From Oryzicola mucosus (GTDB lineage Bacteria > Pseudomonadota > Alphaproteobacteria > Rhizobiales > Rhizobiaceae): a stretch of 64,000 nt of DNA. Position 1 is the stretch's first letter. The number at the start of each line of letters is the position of its first letter. This document shows positions 16,902 to 25,668 of this stretch, piece after piece. The notes beneath the pieces are model-generated. The model saw only the letters and a program-made list of their open reading frames with translations. It made no database searches and had not been told where the DNA came from. The position numbers were made by a program, and so were the translations under genes. The stretch covers positions 698,501 through 762,500 of the forward strand of contig NZ_JACVVX010000001.1 of NCBI RefSeq assembly GCF_014534685.1. Reading direction: 5' to 3'.

Positions 16902-17213
16902 TTATGAGCGGCGCGACATGAGGCTCAGGAGCAGTCCGGCGACAGCGACCCCGATAATGGCGGTAGCGACCGGATTGTCCCGCGCCGTCTTTTGAGCGAC
17001 CCGTGTCTGCTTACGGATGACCGGCATGGCGTCATACACGCGACTGGCGAGTTCGTCGTAGATTTCCGATGCGCTGTCGCGGGTCTGCGCTGCGGCCCGG
17101 GAGCCTTGGCGGGAAAGGATTTTCTGCAAGGAGGCCATTTCCTTGCTCAAACGTGCAACCTGCTCATGCAGGCCGTCTTCTACAGTATCGCGAAACCGGA
17201 ATATGCTCGACAT
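16902..17213 (-). CDS. DUF883/ElaB-YqjD-like membrane-anchored protein
   Basis: A 103-residue protein with a long amphipathic helical region (about 10-75, heptad-like; HEQVARLSKEMASLQKILS) and one C-terminal membrane helix (NPVATAIIGVAVAGLLLSLM). The conserved arrangement RDNPVATAIIGVAVAGLL is typical of DUF883/YqjD proteins, which in E. coli are stationary-phase, inner-membrane, ribosome-associated proteins. That role is known for the enterobacterial family and only inferred here. A consensus sigma EcfG promoter is centred about 45 nt upstream. Confidence 0.78.
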   Translation of the reverse strand: MSSIFRFRDTVEDGLHEQVARLSKEMASLQKILSRQGSRAAAQTRDSASEIYDELASRVYDAMPVIRKQTRVAQKTARDNPVATAIIGVAVAGLLLSLMSRRS

Positions 17214-17245
17214 GAAAACATCCTTTCAAAATCTGGACGTTTGCA

Positions 17246-17270
17246 AACGGCTCCTGGGCGAAATGGTTCC
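17246..17270 (-). promoter_or_regulatory. Sigma EcfG-type promoter for the DUF883-like gene
   Basis: On the minus strand GGAAC (17270-17266), a 16-nt spacer, then CGTT (17249-17246). This is a full match to the alphaproteobacterial general-stress consensus, in the gap between RNase D and the DUF883-like gene, 33 nt before the start codon. Confidence 0.72.
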
Positions 17271-17276
17271 CAATCC

Positions 17277-17894
17277 TCAGCTATGGGCGAAGATATCGGT
17301 CTCCGGCCAGCCCATCAAATCCAGCTTCGAACGCGTCGGCAGAAACTTGAAGCAGGCTTCCGCCTCCTCGACGCGGTCCTCGCGCTGCAGCCGCGTGGAC
17401 AGCGCATCGCGCAGGCGATGCAGGTAGAGCACGTCGGAAGCGGCATAGTCGAGTTGTTCGGGCGATAGTATCGCCGCTGCCCAGTCCGAGGATTGCTGTT
17501 GCTTGGAAAGGCCAACGCCCAGCAGTTCCGAACAGATGTCCTTCAACCCGTGCCGGTCGGTATAGGTGCGGGTCAGCCGCGACGCGATCTTGGTGCAGAA
17601 AACGGGTTCGGCGAGAACGCCGAAGGCCTGGTACAGCACGGCGATATCGAAACGGCCGAAGTGAAACAGCTTCGTAATCTTGGGATCCGCCAGAAGGCTG
17701 ACCAGATTTGGCGCCTGTTTTTGTCCCTTGTCGATCTGGATGACGTCGGCGCTGCCGTCGCCCGGCGAAATCTGCACCACGCACAAGCGGTCGCGATGCG
17801 GGATAAGGCCAAGCGTCTCCGTGTCGATGGCGACGGCATCCACATTGTAGTGGTCGAGATTGGGAAGGTCGTTACGGTGGAAGCGGATCGTCAT
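17277..17894 (-). CDS. rnd: Ribonuclease D (3'-5' exonuclease domain only)
   Basis: A 205-residue DEDD-superfamily 3'-5' exoribonuclease acting in RNA maturation or decay. The metal-binding motifs are present: AIDTETLG (Exo I), HFGRFDIAVL (Exo II) and DYAASDVLYLHRL (Exo III, Tyr type). It lacks the HRDC domains of the ~370-residue enterobacterial enzyme, which is normal for the short alphaproteobacterial form. In many relatives a similar gene stands directly before lptC; here lptC is about 22 kb away. Confidence 0.88.
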   Translation of the reverse strand: MTIRFHRNDLPNLDHYNVDAVAIDTETLGLIPHRDRLCVVQISPGDGSADVIQIDKGQKQAPNLVSLLADPKITKLFHFGRFDIAVLYQAFGVLAEPVFCTKIASRLTRTYTDRHGLKDICSELLGVGLSKQQQSSDWAAAILSPEQLDYAASDVLYLHRLRDALSTRLQREDRVEEAEACFKFLPTRSKLDLMGWPETDIFAHS

Positions 17895-17994
17895 GTCGTT
17901 CTCCGGTCGCGGCGTAGCCTCTCCTCGCCGCGATTGCGTTAAAAATCAACTGAAACGGGCAAAGCCCCTGAAAATTCGTCGTCCATCGCGACTC

Positions 17995-19383
17995 TTACCG
18001 GGTTAGCGCTTCGAGAATGCGCGCCCAGGATCGCTGACCCTTGTGGAAGGACGTCAGCTCGTATTTCTCGTTTGGTGAGTGGATGCGGTCGTCGGAGAGA
18101 CCGAAACCGACCAGCAGCGATTCCATGCCGAGAAAGGTCTGGAAATCGCCGACCACGGGGATCGAGCCGCCCATGGCGATCATCACCGCGGGCTTTTGCC
18201 ATTCATCGGACAGGGCATCCTTTGCCTTGGCGAGGAAGGGGGAATCGTAGGACAACTGGATTGCCGGCGAGCCGCCATGCGGATGGAATTCCACGCTGCA
18301 ATCCGCTGGGATGCGGGCTTTGACGAAATCGCGGAAGGCCGCGCGAACCGCGTCAGGGTTCTGCTTTTGCACCAGCCGGAATGACACTTTCGCCGAAGCC
18401 TCCGAAGCAATGACCGTCTTGAAACCCTTGCCGGTGTAGCCGCCGATAATGCCGTTGAACTCAGCCGTCGGCCGTGCCCAGGTCAGTTCAAGCACCGAGC
18501 GGCCTTTTTCACCCGACGGAATGGACAGGCCGACCTGACCGAGGAAGCTTTCAGCCGTCTCGCCCAGCCCGTTCCACGACTCGAGAATCTGGGACGGGGT
18601 GTCCTCAACGCCGTCATAGAAGCCCGGAATGGTTACCTTGCCGTCTTCATCGTGAATGTCGGCCAGTACCTTCGCCAGGATGCGGATGGGGTTTGCAGCG
18701 GCACCGCCGAACTCGCCCGAATGCAGGTCGCGGTCGGCCGCCTTGACGACGATCTCCTCGCCAACCAGGCCGCGCAGGCCGGTCGAGATCGCCGGCGTCT
18801 CAGCGTCCCACATGCCGGTGTCGCAGACCAGGGCGAAATCGGCCTTCAGTTCCGCGGCGTGGGCCTTGAGGAACGGCTTCAACGACGGCGAGCCGGATTC
18901 CTCTTCGCCCTCGAACAGCAGCGTGATGCGCGCGGGCAGCGCGCCATGCACCTGCTTCCAGGCCCGGCAAGCCTCCACGAACAGCATCAACTGACCCTTG
19001 TCGTCGGATGAGCCCCGGCCGGTAATGACCTTCCGGCCCGGCGACAGTTCCTTGACGGCAGGGTCGAACGGATCGTCATGCCACAGTTCGAGCGGATCGA
19101 CCGGCTGTACGTCATAATGACCATAAAACAGCAAATGCGGCGCCTCAGGCGACGGCCCTTCATGATGCGCCACCACCATCGGATGGCCTGTCGTATCGCG
19201 GACGCTGGCCTCGAAGCCAATGGTCTTCAGATCGGCCACCAGCCATTCGGCTGCCTCGCGCACATCGGCCTTGAAGACCGGGTCAGTCGAGATCGACTTG
19301 ATGCGCAACAACGCAAACAGCCGCTCGAGGCTCTGGTCGAGATTTTGGTCGATACGGTCGAGGACGGGCTGGATGACGGACAT
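17995..19383 (-). CDS. M20-family dipeptidase/metallopeptidase
   Basis: A 462-residue di-zinc peptidase. Metal-ligand motifs appear in order: GHYDVQP (His and Asp), GRGSSDDKGQ (bridging Asp), EGEEESGSP (catalytic and ligand Glu), CDTG (ligand Asp) and the lid-domain His in HSGEFGGAA. The order matches the CNDP/dapE-like dipeptidase subfamily (M20A/F), cytosolic enzymes that cleave dipeptides such as X-His or beta-Ala peptides. AAGG precedes the ATG. It has no operon partners; the substrate is not evident. Confidence 0.9.
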   Translation of the reverse strand: MSVIQPVLDRIDQNLDQSLERLFALLRIKSISTDPVFKADVREAAEWLVADLKTIGFEASVRDTTGHPMVVAHHEGPSPEAPHLLFYGHYDVQPVDPLELWHDDPFDPAVKELSPGRKVITGRGSSDDKGQLMLFVEACRAWKQVHGALPARITLLFEGEEESGSPSLKPFLKAHAAELKADFALVCDTGMWDAETPAISTGLRGLVGEEIVVKAADRDLHSGEFGGAAANPIRILAKVLADIHDEDGKVTIPGFYDGVEDTPSQILESWNGLGETAESFLGQVGLSIPSGEKGRSVLELTWARPTAEFNGIIGGYTGKGFKTVIASEASAKVSFRLVQKQNPDAVRAAFRDFVKARIPADCSVEFHPHGGSPAIQLSYDSPFLAKAKDALSDEWQKPAVMIAMGGSIPVVGDFQTFLGMESLLVGFGLSDDRIHSPNEKYELTSFHKGQRSWARILEALTR

Positions 19384-19474
19384 GGAAGGCCTTTCGGTTC
19401 GAAGGCCCGCACCCTAGAACTGTCCGAGCATAAGGAAAAGCCTTGCGGGTTGGGCCAGCCTCGGCTCACTGGAT

Positions 19475-19620
19475 AAAAAAGTGCCGCCGTGGCGGAGGGG
19501 AACCACGGCGGCAACTTCTCTAAACGAGGCGGCAGCCCGGAGAGGGGGATGAGGCTGCCGCTGTGTCCGGTATAGGCGGGGGACGGGCCGTACTCCGGAC
19601 TCGGCGAAAACTGCCGATGA
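19475..19620 (-). ncRNA. Candidate minus-strand small RNA with two hairpins and an intrinsic terminator
   Basis: In a 496-nt gap two strong inverted repeats follow each other on the minus strand. The first (19529-19561) has a 9-bp GCGGCAGCC/GGCTGCCGC stem and a loop rich in C and U (ATCCCCCTCTCC). The second (19483-19512) has a perfect 10-bp stem, a TTCCCCTCCG loop, and is followed by a run of six T (19480-19475): a textbook terminator. The pyrimidine-rich loops resemble anti-Shine-Dalgarno loops of alphaproteobacterial sRNA families such as alpha-r14/cuckoo RNAs. The 5' end is a guess; no promoter was identified with confidence. Confidence 0.4.
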
Positions 19621-19689
19621 CCTGTATTTGTGGCTGTGAACGTGGCGATTCAAGGGCGTGAAGATTACACTTTTGTAACGAACCCGTGA

Positions 19690-19729
19690 TCCACTGAAGA
19701 GCCGCCCGATACCGCTCTTTTCAAGTGGA
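19690..19729. repeat. Inverted repeat at the end of the micro-ORF
   Basis: TCCACT and AGTGGA flank an inner GAAGAGC/GCTCTTT pairing, forming an imperfect 40-nt hairpin that overlaps the stop of the 44-residue ORF. There is no T-run after it on either strand, so it may be an RNA-stability element or part of the sRNA leader. Confidence 0.4.
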
Positions 19730-19855
19730 GGTTGGCTCAACCGATTCCAGACCGAGAAGCTTGCGGCCTGCCGCTTTTTTCGCCAAAGCGATGACCAATG
19801 GAGCAGAAATTCCGATTTCTGCTGGTGTTGCGGTGCGCAGAGCAAAATTCTGCAT
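19721..19855 (-). CDS. 44-residue hypothetical micro-protein
   Basis: A short frame with a good ribosome-binding site: GAGGA lies eight to nine bases before the ATG at 19855. The peptide starts MQNFALRTATPAEIGISAPL, continues VIALAKKAAGRKLLGLE and ends VEPTST. It has one amphipathic or weakly hydrophobic helix and a basic patch, with no recognised family. It points away from the MATE gene and toward the candidate sRNA/terminator, so they may share a transcript. Functional status is uncertain. Confidence 0.5.
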   Translation of the reverse strand: MQNFALRTATPAEIGISAPLVIALAKKAAGRKLLGLESVEPTST

Positions 19856-19879
19856 CGTTTTCCTCGAAAGTTTGAGACC

Positions 19880-21274
19880 ATGGCCATCAACGACGCGGGA
19901 GTGAAGGCGTCCGGACCATCTCTGTTCGCATCGTTCCGGGCAACGCTGGCGCTGAGCTGGCCGATCATGCTGACCAATCTCGGCCAGACGGCGATGACAG
20001 CCACCGATGTGTTGATGATGGGCCGGCTCGGATCGAAGTCGCTGGCCGCCGGCGCGTTGGGCTCGAACCTCTATTTCGCGCCGCTGATCTTCGGCCTTGG
20101 ACTGATGCTCGCGACATCGCCGATGATCGCCGTCGAGATCGGACGACGCCGCCATTCGGTCCGCGACATCCGGCGCACGGTGCGACAAGGTCTCTGGCTG
20201 GCCATCGCGGTCTCGGTACCGATCTGGCTGCTCTTATGGAACACCCAGCATATATTACGCCTGATGGGACAGGATGCCGAGCTTTCCGCTATGGCCACCT
20301 CCTATGTGAGGGCGCTTCAATGGTCGGTTTTGCCGTTCTTCGCCTATATCGTGCTACGCTCGTTCATTTCGGCGCTGGAACGGCCGGGCTGGGCGCTCGC
20401 GGTGGTCTTCGGCGCAATCGGCTTCAACGTTTTGGCGAACTGGTGCCTGATGTTCGGCAATCTCGGCTTCCCCGCCCTTGCGCTGCCGGGGTCCGGCCTG
20501 GCGACCACGCTGTCCAGCACGATGATGTTTACGGGTCTTGTCATTGCGGTCTGCACCGACAGGCAATTCCGCCGCTACAGGCTGTTCGGGCGGTTCTGGC
20601 GCGCCGATTGGCCGCGCTTTGCAGGACTGCTGGGCCTCGGTTTGCCCATTGCCGGGCTGATGTTGTTCGAAGTCACGATCTTCAACGCCGCGGCCTTTCT
20701 GATGGGGCTGATCGGCGCCGATTCGCTCGCCGCCCATGCGATTGCAATCCAGATCGCCTCGCTCACCTTCATGATTCCGCTGGGACTCGGCCAGGCCGCC
20801 ACCATTCGCGTCGGCCGCGCCTTCGGTGCAGGCGACCGTCTGGGCATTGCCCGTGCGGGCTGGGTCGCCTATGCGCTGGGGGTCGGCTTCATGGCTGCCA
20901 TGGCGCTCGTCATGCTATTGTTTCCGCGCGTTCTGATCGGTGCTTTCATCGATCTCGATGCGCCGGAAAACGCCGGGGTCGTTCGCATTGCCGTCGGCTT
21001 TCTCGCTTTCGCCGCTCTGTTCCAGATCGTCGACGGCGCGCAGGCAGTCTCCAGCGGCATGCTGCGCGGCCTGAACGACACCAAGGTGCCGATGCTGTTC
21101 GCCGCCCTTGGCTACTGGGGCGTCGGCATGCCGCTCGGCGCTTTACTGGCTTTCCATTTCGAGCTGGGCGGCAACGGCATCTGGATCGGCCTGTTCTCGG
21201 GACTTGCGGCGGTCGCCACCCTTTTGCTGCTGCGCTGGCTCAGGCGCGACCGGTTGCTTGCAGGGATGCCCTGA
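19880..21274 (+). CDS. MATE family efflux transporter (NorM-like)
   Basis: A 464-residue inner-membrane antiporter with twelve hydrophobic segments in two homologous halves. Typical stretches are LALSWPIMLTNLGQTAMTAT (TM1), GRLGSKSLAAGALG and, in the second half, GLPIAGLMLFEVTIFNAAAF and GLGQAATIRVGRAFGAG. NorM-type proteins export cationic drugs in exchange for Na+ or H+. The substrate here is unknown. It is divergent from the 44-residue ORF and 116 nt upstream of pncB. Confidence 0.9.
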   Translation: MAINDAGVKASGPSLFASFRATLALSWPIMLTNLGQTAMTATDVLMMGRLGSKSLAAGALGSNLYFAPLIFGLGLMLATSPMIAVEIGRRRHSVRDIRRTVRQGLWLAIAVSVPIWLLLWNTQHILRLMGQDAELSAMATSYVRALQWSVLPFFAYIVLRSFISALERPGWALAVVFGAIGFNVLANWCLMFGNLGFPALALPGSGLATTLSSTMMFTGLVIAVCTDRQFRRYRLFGRFWRADWPRFAGLLGLGLPIAGLMLFEVTIFNAAAFLMGLIGADSLAAHAIAIQIASLTFMIPLGLGQAATIRVGRAFGAGDRLGIARAGWVAYALGVGFMAAMALVMLLFPRVLIGAFIDLDAPENAGVVRIAVGFLAFAALFQIVDGAQAVSSGMLRGLNDTKVPMLFAALGYWGVGMPLGALLAFHFELGGNGIWIGLFSGLAAVATLLLLRWLRRDRLLAGMP

Positions 21275-21390
21275 CGGCAAATGCTTTTTTGACTGGTCCA
21301 GGTGAAAGCCGCGGGCGCGCCTGACAATTCGATGCTATAGGCCTTGGCGGACCTGGCCATGCCGGGTGGAGGAGATGTCTGGAAGGCGAC

Positions 21391-22695
21391 ATGGCAAGAA
21401 CTGATATTGCGCGGCGTGTTTACAACCATGCCTGGAAGCTCGACCCGATCGTCCGCAGCCTTCTGGATACCGACTTCTATAAACTGCTGATGTTGCAGAT
21501 GATCTGGGGCATGCACCCGGAGGTCGAAACGACATTCTCGCTGATCAACCGCGCCACATCGGTACGGCTTGCCGACGAGATCGACGAGGGAGAGCTGCGC
21601 GAACAGCTCGACCACGCCCGGACGCTGCGCTTCTCCAAAAAGGAAATGATCTGGTTGGGCGGCAACACGTTCTATGGCCGCAAGCAAATCTTCCAGCCGG
21701 AATTCCTTGCCTGGCTGGAGAATTTCCGCCTGCCGGACTACGAGCTCGTCCGCCGCGACGGCCAGTATGAGCTGACCTTTTCCGGACCCTGGGTCTACAC
21801 CACGCTTTGGGAAATCCCTGCGCTCGCCATCATCAACGAGCTGCGCTCGCGCGCGGCGATGAAGCGGTTCGGCCCGTTCGCGCTCGACGTGCTCTATGCC
21901 CGCGCCAAGGCCAAGACCTGGGACAAGACCGAGCGGCTGAAGAAGCTGCCGGAACTGCGGATTTCCGACTTCGGCACCCGCCGCCGTCACAGCTTCCTGT
22001 GGCAACGCTGGTGCGTGGAAGCGCTGAAGGAAGGCATCGGCGAGGCCTTCACCGGCACATCGAACGTGCTTCTGGCCATGGACAACGACCTCGAAGCGCT
22101 GGGCACCAACGCGCATGAACTGCCGATGGTCTATGCCGCTCTCACCGATACCGACGAGGACCTGGTCCAGTCGCCCTACCGGGTGTTGCAGGACTGGCAG
22201 CGCTATTATGGCGGCAATTTGCTGATCGTGCTGCCCGACGCGTTCGGCACGGCCTCCTTCCTGCATCACGCGCCCGATTGGGTTGCCGACTGGACCGGCT
22301 TCAGGCCCGACAGCGCCCCGCCCATCGAAGGCGGCGAACGCATCCTCGCCTGGTGGCGTGAGCGCGGTAGGGATCCGACACAAAAGCTGCTCATCTTCTC
22401 CGACGGTCTCGAAGCCGAGACGATCGAGGAAACCTATCGCCATTTCGAAGGCAAGGTGCGCATGAGCTTCGGCTGGGGCACCAACCTGACCAATGATTTC
22501 GAGGATTGCGCGCCGACCCCCGTGGACGGCCTCAAGGCCATCTCGCTGGTCTGCAAGGTCACCGAAGCCAATGGGCGGCCGGCGGTGAAGCTTTCGGACA
22601 ATCCGGCCAAAGCAACCGGCGACGCCGGCGAGATCGATCGCTACCTGCGCGTCTTCGGCGGCGAGGAACGCGCCGAACACGCCGTCAAGGTCTGA
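21391..22695 (+). CDS. pncB: Nicotinate phosphoribosyltransferase
   Basis: A 434-residue enzyme of NAD salvage that couples nicotinate and PRPP (with ATP) to form nicotinate mononucleotide. Family landmarks are [16 protein letters not shown] near the start, [14 protein letters not shown] in the middle, [11 protein letters not shown] and [12 protein letters not shown], the last carrying the phosphorylated-His region. The length agrees with bacterial PncB. It is probably monocistronic; it ends 31 nt from the convergent ureG. Confidence 0.94.
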   Translation: MARTDIARRVYNHAWKLDPIVRSLLDTDFYKLLMLQMIWGMHPEVETTFSLINRATSVRLADEIDEGELREQLDHARTLRFSKKEMIWLGGNTFYGRKQIFQPEFLAWLENFRLPDYELVRRDGQYELTFSGPWVYTTLWEIPALAIINELRSRAAMKRFGPFALDVLYARAKAKTWDKTERLKKLPELRISDFGTRRRHSFLWQRWCVEALKEGIGEAFTGTSNVLLAMDNDLEALGTNAHELPMVYAALTDTDEDLVQSPYRVLQDWQRYYGGNLLIVLPDAFGTASFLHHAPDWVADWTGFRPDSAPPIEGGERILAWWRERGRDPTQKLLIFSDGLEAETIEETYRHFEGKVRMSFGWGTNLTNDFEDCAPTPVDGLKAISLVCKVTEANGRPAVKLSDNPAKATGDAGEIDRYLRVFGGEERAEHAVKV

Positions 22696-22726
22696 GCGAC
22701 GGACCTGCGAAACCGTGCGACGCCAT

Positions 22727-23362
22727 TCAGGCGGCGCGGCGCTGGCGCAACCCGCCATTCTCGACGATGAAATCGACGATCTCCTGAACGCCCTTGCCGC
22801 GTGAAAGATCGCTGAAGCCGAAGGGGCGTTCGCCGCGCATGCGGGCAGCGTCCGTTTCCATCACATCGAGATCGACGTTCACATAAGGCGCCAGATCGCT
22901 CTTGTTGATGACCAGGAAGTCGGAGCGCGTGATGCCCGGCCCGCCTTTGCGAGGGATTTCTTCGCCCTGGCAAACCGAGATGACATAGAGCGTCAGGTCG
23001 GCGAGTTCGGGGGAAAAGGTCGCCGCGAGGTTGTCGCCGCCCGATTCGATGAAGACGATGTCGAGATCGGGAAACTTCCGGTTCATCTCGGAGATGGCCT
23101 GCAGATTGATCGACGCGTCCTCCCGGATCGCCGTATGCGGGCAGCCGCCCGTCTCCACGCCCATGATGCGGTCTTCCGGCAGCGCCTGCAGCCGGGCCAG
23201 GATCATCGCGTCTTCCTTGGTGTAGATATCGTTGGTGACGACGGCGAGCGAAAATTCGTCGCGCATGGCCTTGCAGAGTTTCTCGGTAAGGGTCGTCTTG
23301 CCCGACCCGACGGGGCCACCGATGCCGACACGGAGCGGACCGTTCTTCGAAGTCTTGGACAT
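22727..23362 (-). CDS. ureG: Urease accessory GTPase
   Basis: A 211-residue SIMIBI-class GTPase that drives nickel insertion into urease. The P-loop is [11 protein letters not shown], followed by [12 protein letters not shown] and the nickel/zinc-binding CPH in [13 protein letters not shown]. Also present are [11 protein letters not shown] and NKSDLAPYV. It lies 33 nt downstream of ureE on the same strand with no ureF between them, and no urease structural gene is in the window. The order ureE-ureG without ureF is unusual, so urease genes or ureF should be elsewhere. Confidence 0.94.
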   Translation of the reverse strand: MSKTSKNGPLRVGIGGPVGSGKTTLTEKLCKAMRDEFSLAVVTNDIYTKEDAMILARLQALPEDRIMGVETGGCPHTAIREDASINLQAISEMNRKFPDLDIVFIESGGDNLAATFSPELADLTLYVISVCQGEEIPRKGGPGITRSDFLVINKSDLAPYVNVDLDVMETDAARMRGERPFGFSDLSRGKGVQEIVDFIVENGGLRQRRAA

Positions 23363-23395
23363 GCGGAGGTCTCCAGCAAACGAGGACCAGCTTTG

Positions 23396-23857
23396 TCAGC
23401 CGTGATGATGATTGTGATGGCTATTGCCGGAATAGGCGCCGCGCACCGGCACAAAGGTCTCCTCGACATCGGTCACCACGGCGCCGAGACCCTCGAGCAT
23501 CGCCTTGATGACATGGTCGCGCAGGATCAGGATCCGGTCGGCTTCGATAGAAGCAGCCAGATGCCGGTTGCCGATGTGCCAGGCAAGCTGCGACAAATGC
23601 ACCCCGTCCCGCGCCCGGATGTCGTAAAGCGGCTCGCTGGCGGCCACGATCCCGGCAAGGCGGCCGTCATCGAGCCGGAGCGCATCGCCGGTCTCAAGCA
23701 CCGCCGGCTCGGGCAGGTCGACAAACACGCGGTCGCCGCCGGAAAGCTGAAAGACCCGCCGCCGGAAATGACGCTCGTCATGGGCGAGCATGACGGTGTC
23801 GTAAGGTGTTTCGCCGTTCAGGGCATCCGCCCGAACGAAACTGGCTGATTTCAGCAA
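23396..23857 (-). CDS. ureE: Urease accessory metallochaperone
   Basis: A 153-residue nickel chaperone. The N-terminal peptide-binding domain includes MLAHDERHFRRRVFQL and GDRVFVDLPEPAVLETGDAL. The central metal-binding domain has AWHIGNRHLAASI, with the conserved HIGNRH. The tail is His-rich (SHHNHHHG), a nickel store common in UreE. It hands nickel to the UreG-UreF-UreD complex. Upstream on this strand there is no urease gene; the 279-nt gap to the divergent ACP gene holds the promoter region. Confidence 0.93.
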   Translation of the reverse strand: MLKSASFVRADALNGETPYDTVMLAHDERHFRRRVFQLSGGDRVFVDLPEPAVLETGDALRLDDGRLAGIVAASEPLYDIRARDGVHLSQLAWHIGNRHLAASIEADRILILRDHVIKAMLEGLGAVVTDVEETFVPVRGAYSGNSHHNHHHG

Positions 23858-24099
23858 TGCGTCCCTCTTCCTGCTGCCCGTTCATCCTGTCTTTCGGGAT
23901 ACCGAAAAAAGCGGGGCTCGGAAAGTCCGACGCTGACGGAAGTGCCGCCGCGTTCGCGCAAAGCGGAAGAGGGCCGGAAGATAGCCGGTTGCCACTGATG
24001 CTTTCCATTCATATAGATGGGGAACGATTGAGGCAGGGGCCAGTTTCCTGGTTTCGGGGCAGTTGCACCATTTCGAAGTCCATCTCGTAAATGGGCTCA

Positions 24100-24114
24100 G
24101 CGTGGCGACCACGC
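24100..24114. promoter_or_regulatory. Short palindrome before the ACP gene
   Basis: GCGTGG-CGA-CCACGC forms six-base arms around a three-base centre, 22 nt before the ACP start codon. It could be an operator or a leader hairpin; evidence is symmetry and position only. Confidence 0.25.
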
Positions 24115-24136
24115 ATAAAAACTTGGGGAAGGAAGT

Positions 24137-24391
24137 ATGGCAGACACTCTGGCAACGCAGATCATCGACAAGATCAAGGCCCATGCCGAACCTGCGGGCG
24201 CCGAAATCACCCTCGACACGGAATTGACCGAGTTGGGGATTCATTCGCTCGAACTGACCGAAATCATCTTCGACCTCGAAGAGGATTACGACATCGAGAT
24301 CGAGATGAACACAGTCGACGCCTGGGCGAACCTCAGGAACGTCGGAGATATGGTCGAGGCCGTTCGCCAGCTCATTGCGCAAAAATCCTGA
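24137..24391 (+). CDS. NodF-like acyl carrier protein
   Basis: An 84-residue acidic ACP. The C-terminal half, [20 protein letters not shown], is characteristic of NodF, the specialised ACP that carries unsaturated fatty acids for Nod factors. The phosphopantetheine site is Ser37 in GIHSLEL; nearly all ACPs have Asp where this one has His36. GGAAGGA precedes the ATG. It is followed one base later by a NodE-like ketosynthase, as in nodFE. No nod box was found and no other nod gene is near, so this is better called a chromosomal NodFE paralogue with unknown lipid product. Confidence 0.85.
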   Translation: MADTLATQIIDKIKAHAEPAGAEITLDTELTELGIHSLELTEIIFDLEEDYDIEIEMNTVDAWANLRNVGDMVEAVRQLIAQKS

Positions 24392-24392
24392 G

Positions 24393-25604
24393 ATGACGCG
24401 CCCCCGGATCGTCATAACCGGCGTCGGTGCCCTATCGTCGCTCGGTACCGACGTGCCCTCCACATGGAATGCCATGCGGAACGGTGTGTGCGGCATCGGC
24501 GAGATCACCACCGTCCCGCTGCATGAACTCAAGGTGCGCGTCGGCGCCGAGATTAAGGCGGTGCCGGATGCCGGTCTCGACCGCAAGCGGCTGGTGACGA
24601 TGGATCGTTTCAGCGTGTTCGCCGTCCTTGCCGCGCAGGAAGCCCTTGCGCAGTCCGGCCTGATCGTTACGGAAGCCAACAGCCATCGCTTAGGCGCGGT
24701 TGTCGGCGCCGGCATCTGCGGCTGGGAGACGATCGAGGAAAATTATCGCGCGATCCTGCTGGACGGACGCAGCCGCGCAGGCATCTTTTCGATTCCCCGC
24801 GCCATGACAGGTGCACCTGCGGGCCAGATCAGCATGCAGTTCGGCCTGCGCGGACCGGTCTTCGGCGTCACCTCGGCCTGTTCTTCGGCCAATCACGCTT
24901 TTGCCTCCGCCGTCGATCAGTTGCTGCTCGGCCGCGCCGACGTGATGGTGGCGGGCGGAACCGAAGCTCCGCTGTTGTGGGGCATTCTGAAAGGCTGGGA
25001 AGCCCTTCGCGTTCTGGCGCCCGAGACCTGCCGGCCGTTTTCGGCCGACCGCCAGGGCCTCGTGCTCGGCGAAGGAGCCGGCATGGTGGTTCTCGAAACG
25101 CTCGATCACGCCCAGGCGCGCGGCGCGACGATCCTCGCCGAACTGGCAGGCGTCGGCCTGTCGGGCGATGCCGTCGATATCGTAGCGCCCTCCGTCGAAG
25201 GCCCGGCCGCCGCGATGCGCGCCTGTCTCGCGGATGCCGGCCTTGCCCCGGAAGAGGTCGACTACATCAACGCGCATGGCACCGGCACCAAGGCCAACGA
25301 CCAGATCGAGACGCAGGCTATCCGCCGCGTTTTCGGCAAGCATGCCGACAGTCTTTCGGTGTCGTCGACCAAATCGATGCACGCCCATTGCCTCGGCGCA
25401 TCGGCGGCGATCGAACTGGTCGCCTGCGTCATGGCGCTGCGCGACGGTATCGTGCCGCCGACCGTGAATTATCGCGAACCGGATGCGGATTGCGATCTCG
25501 ACGTTACGCCGAATGTCGCCCGCGCCCGTCCGCTGCGGGCCGCGATCAGCAACAGCTTTGCCTTTGGCGGCACCAACGCCGTCGTGGCGCTCAAGGCCGT
25601 CTGA
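24393..25604 (+). CDS. NodE-like beta-ketoacyl-ACP synthase
   Basis: A 403-residue ketosynthase, the length of NodE. The active-site Cys is in [14 protein letters not shown], with the two His in [15 protein letters not shown] and [15 protein letters not shown] and the Lys in SSTKSMHAH. The stretches [34 protein letters not shown] and [19 protein letters not shown] are close to NodE rather than housekeeping FabF. It extends acyl chains on its partner ACP. The ATG at 24393 starts one base after the ACP stop, so the two are coupled. A GST gene follows after 64 nt. Confidence 0.87.
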   Translation: MTRPRIVITGVGALSSLGTDVPSTWNAMRNGVCGIGEITTVPLHELKVRVGAEIKAVPDAGLDRKRLVTMDRFSVFAVLAAQEALAQSGLIVTEANSHRLGAVVGAGICGWETIEENYRAILLDGRSRAGIFSIPRAMTGAPAGQISMQFGLRGPVFGVTSACSSANHAFASAVDQLLLGRADVMVAGGTEAPLLWGILKGWEALRVLAPETCRPFSADRQGLVLGEGAGMVVLETLDHAQARGATILAELAGVGLSGDAVDIVAPSVEGPAAAMRACLADAGLAPEEVDYINAHGTGTKANDQIETQAIRRVFGKHADSLSVSSTKSMHAHCLGASAAIELVACVMALRDGIVPPTVNYREPDADCDLDVTPNVARARPLRAAISNSFAFGGTNAVVALKAV

Positions 25605-25668
25605 TCGGCGGCCATTCGAACTTTCAGACCCATCCGCCGATGGGCGAAACAGGCCTCAAGGAGCACCC

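Noticed and set aside
19390-19420. GGTTCGAA-like T-arm suggesting a tRNA
   Set aside because: No acceptor, D-arm or anticodon stem could be built around it.
24021-24045. Possible sigma EcfG promoter (GGAAC-N16-AGTT) upstream of the NodF-like gene
   Set aside because: The second element has a mismatch at its most conserved position and lies over 90 nt from the start; too weak to claim.
23858-24136. A nod box upstream of the NodF-like gene
   Set aside because: I looked for the ATC-N9-GAT-containing 47-bp nod box and did not find a convincing match.
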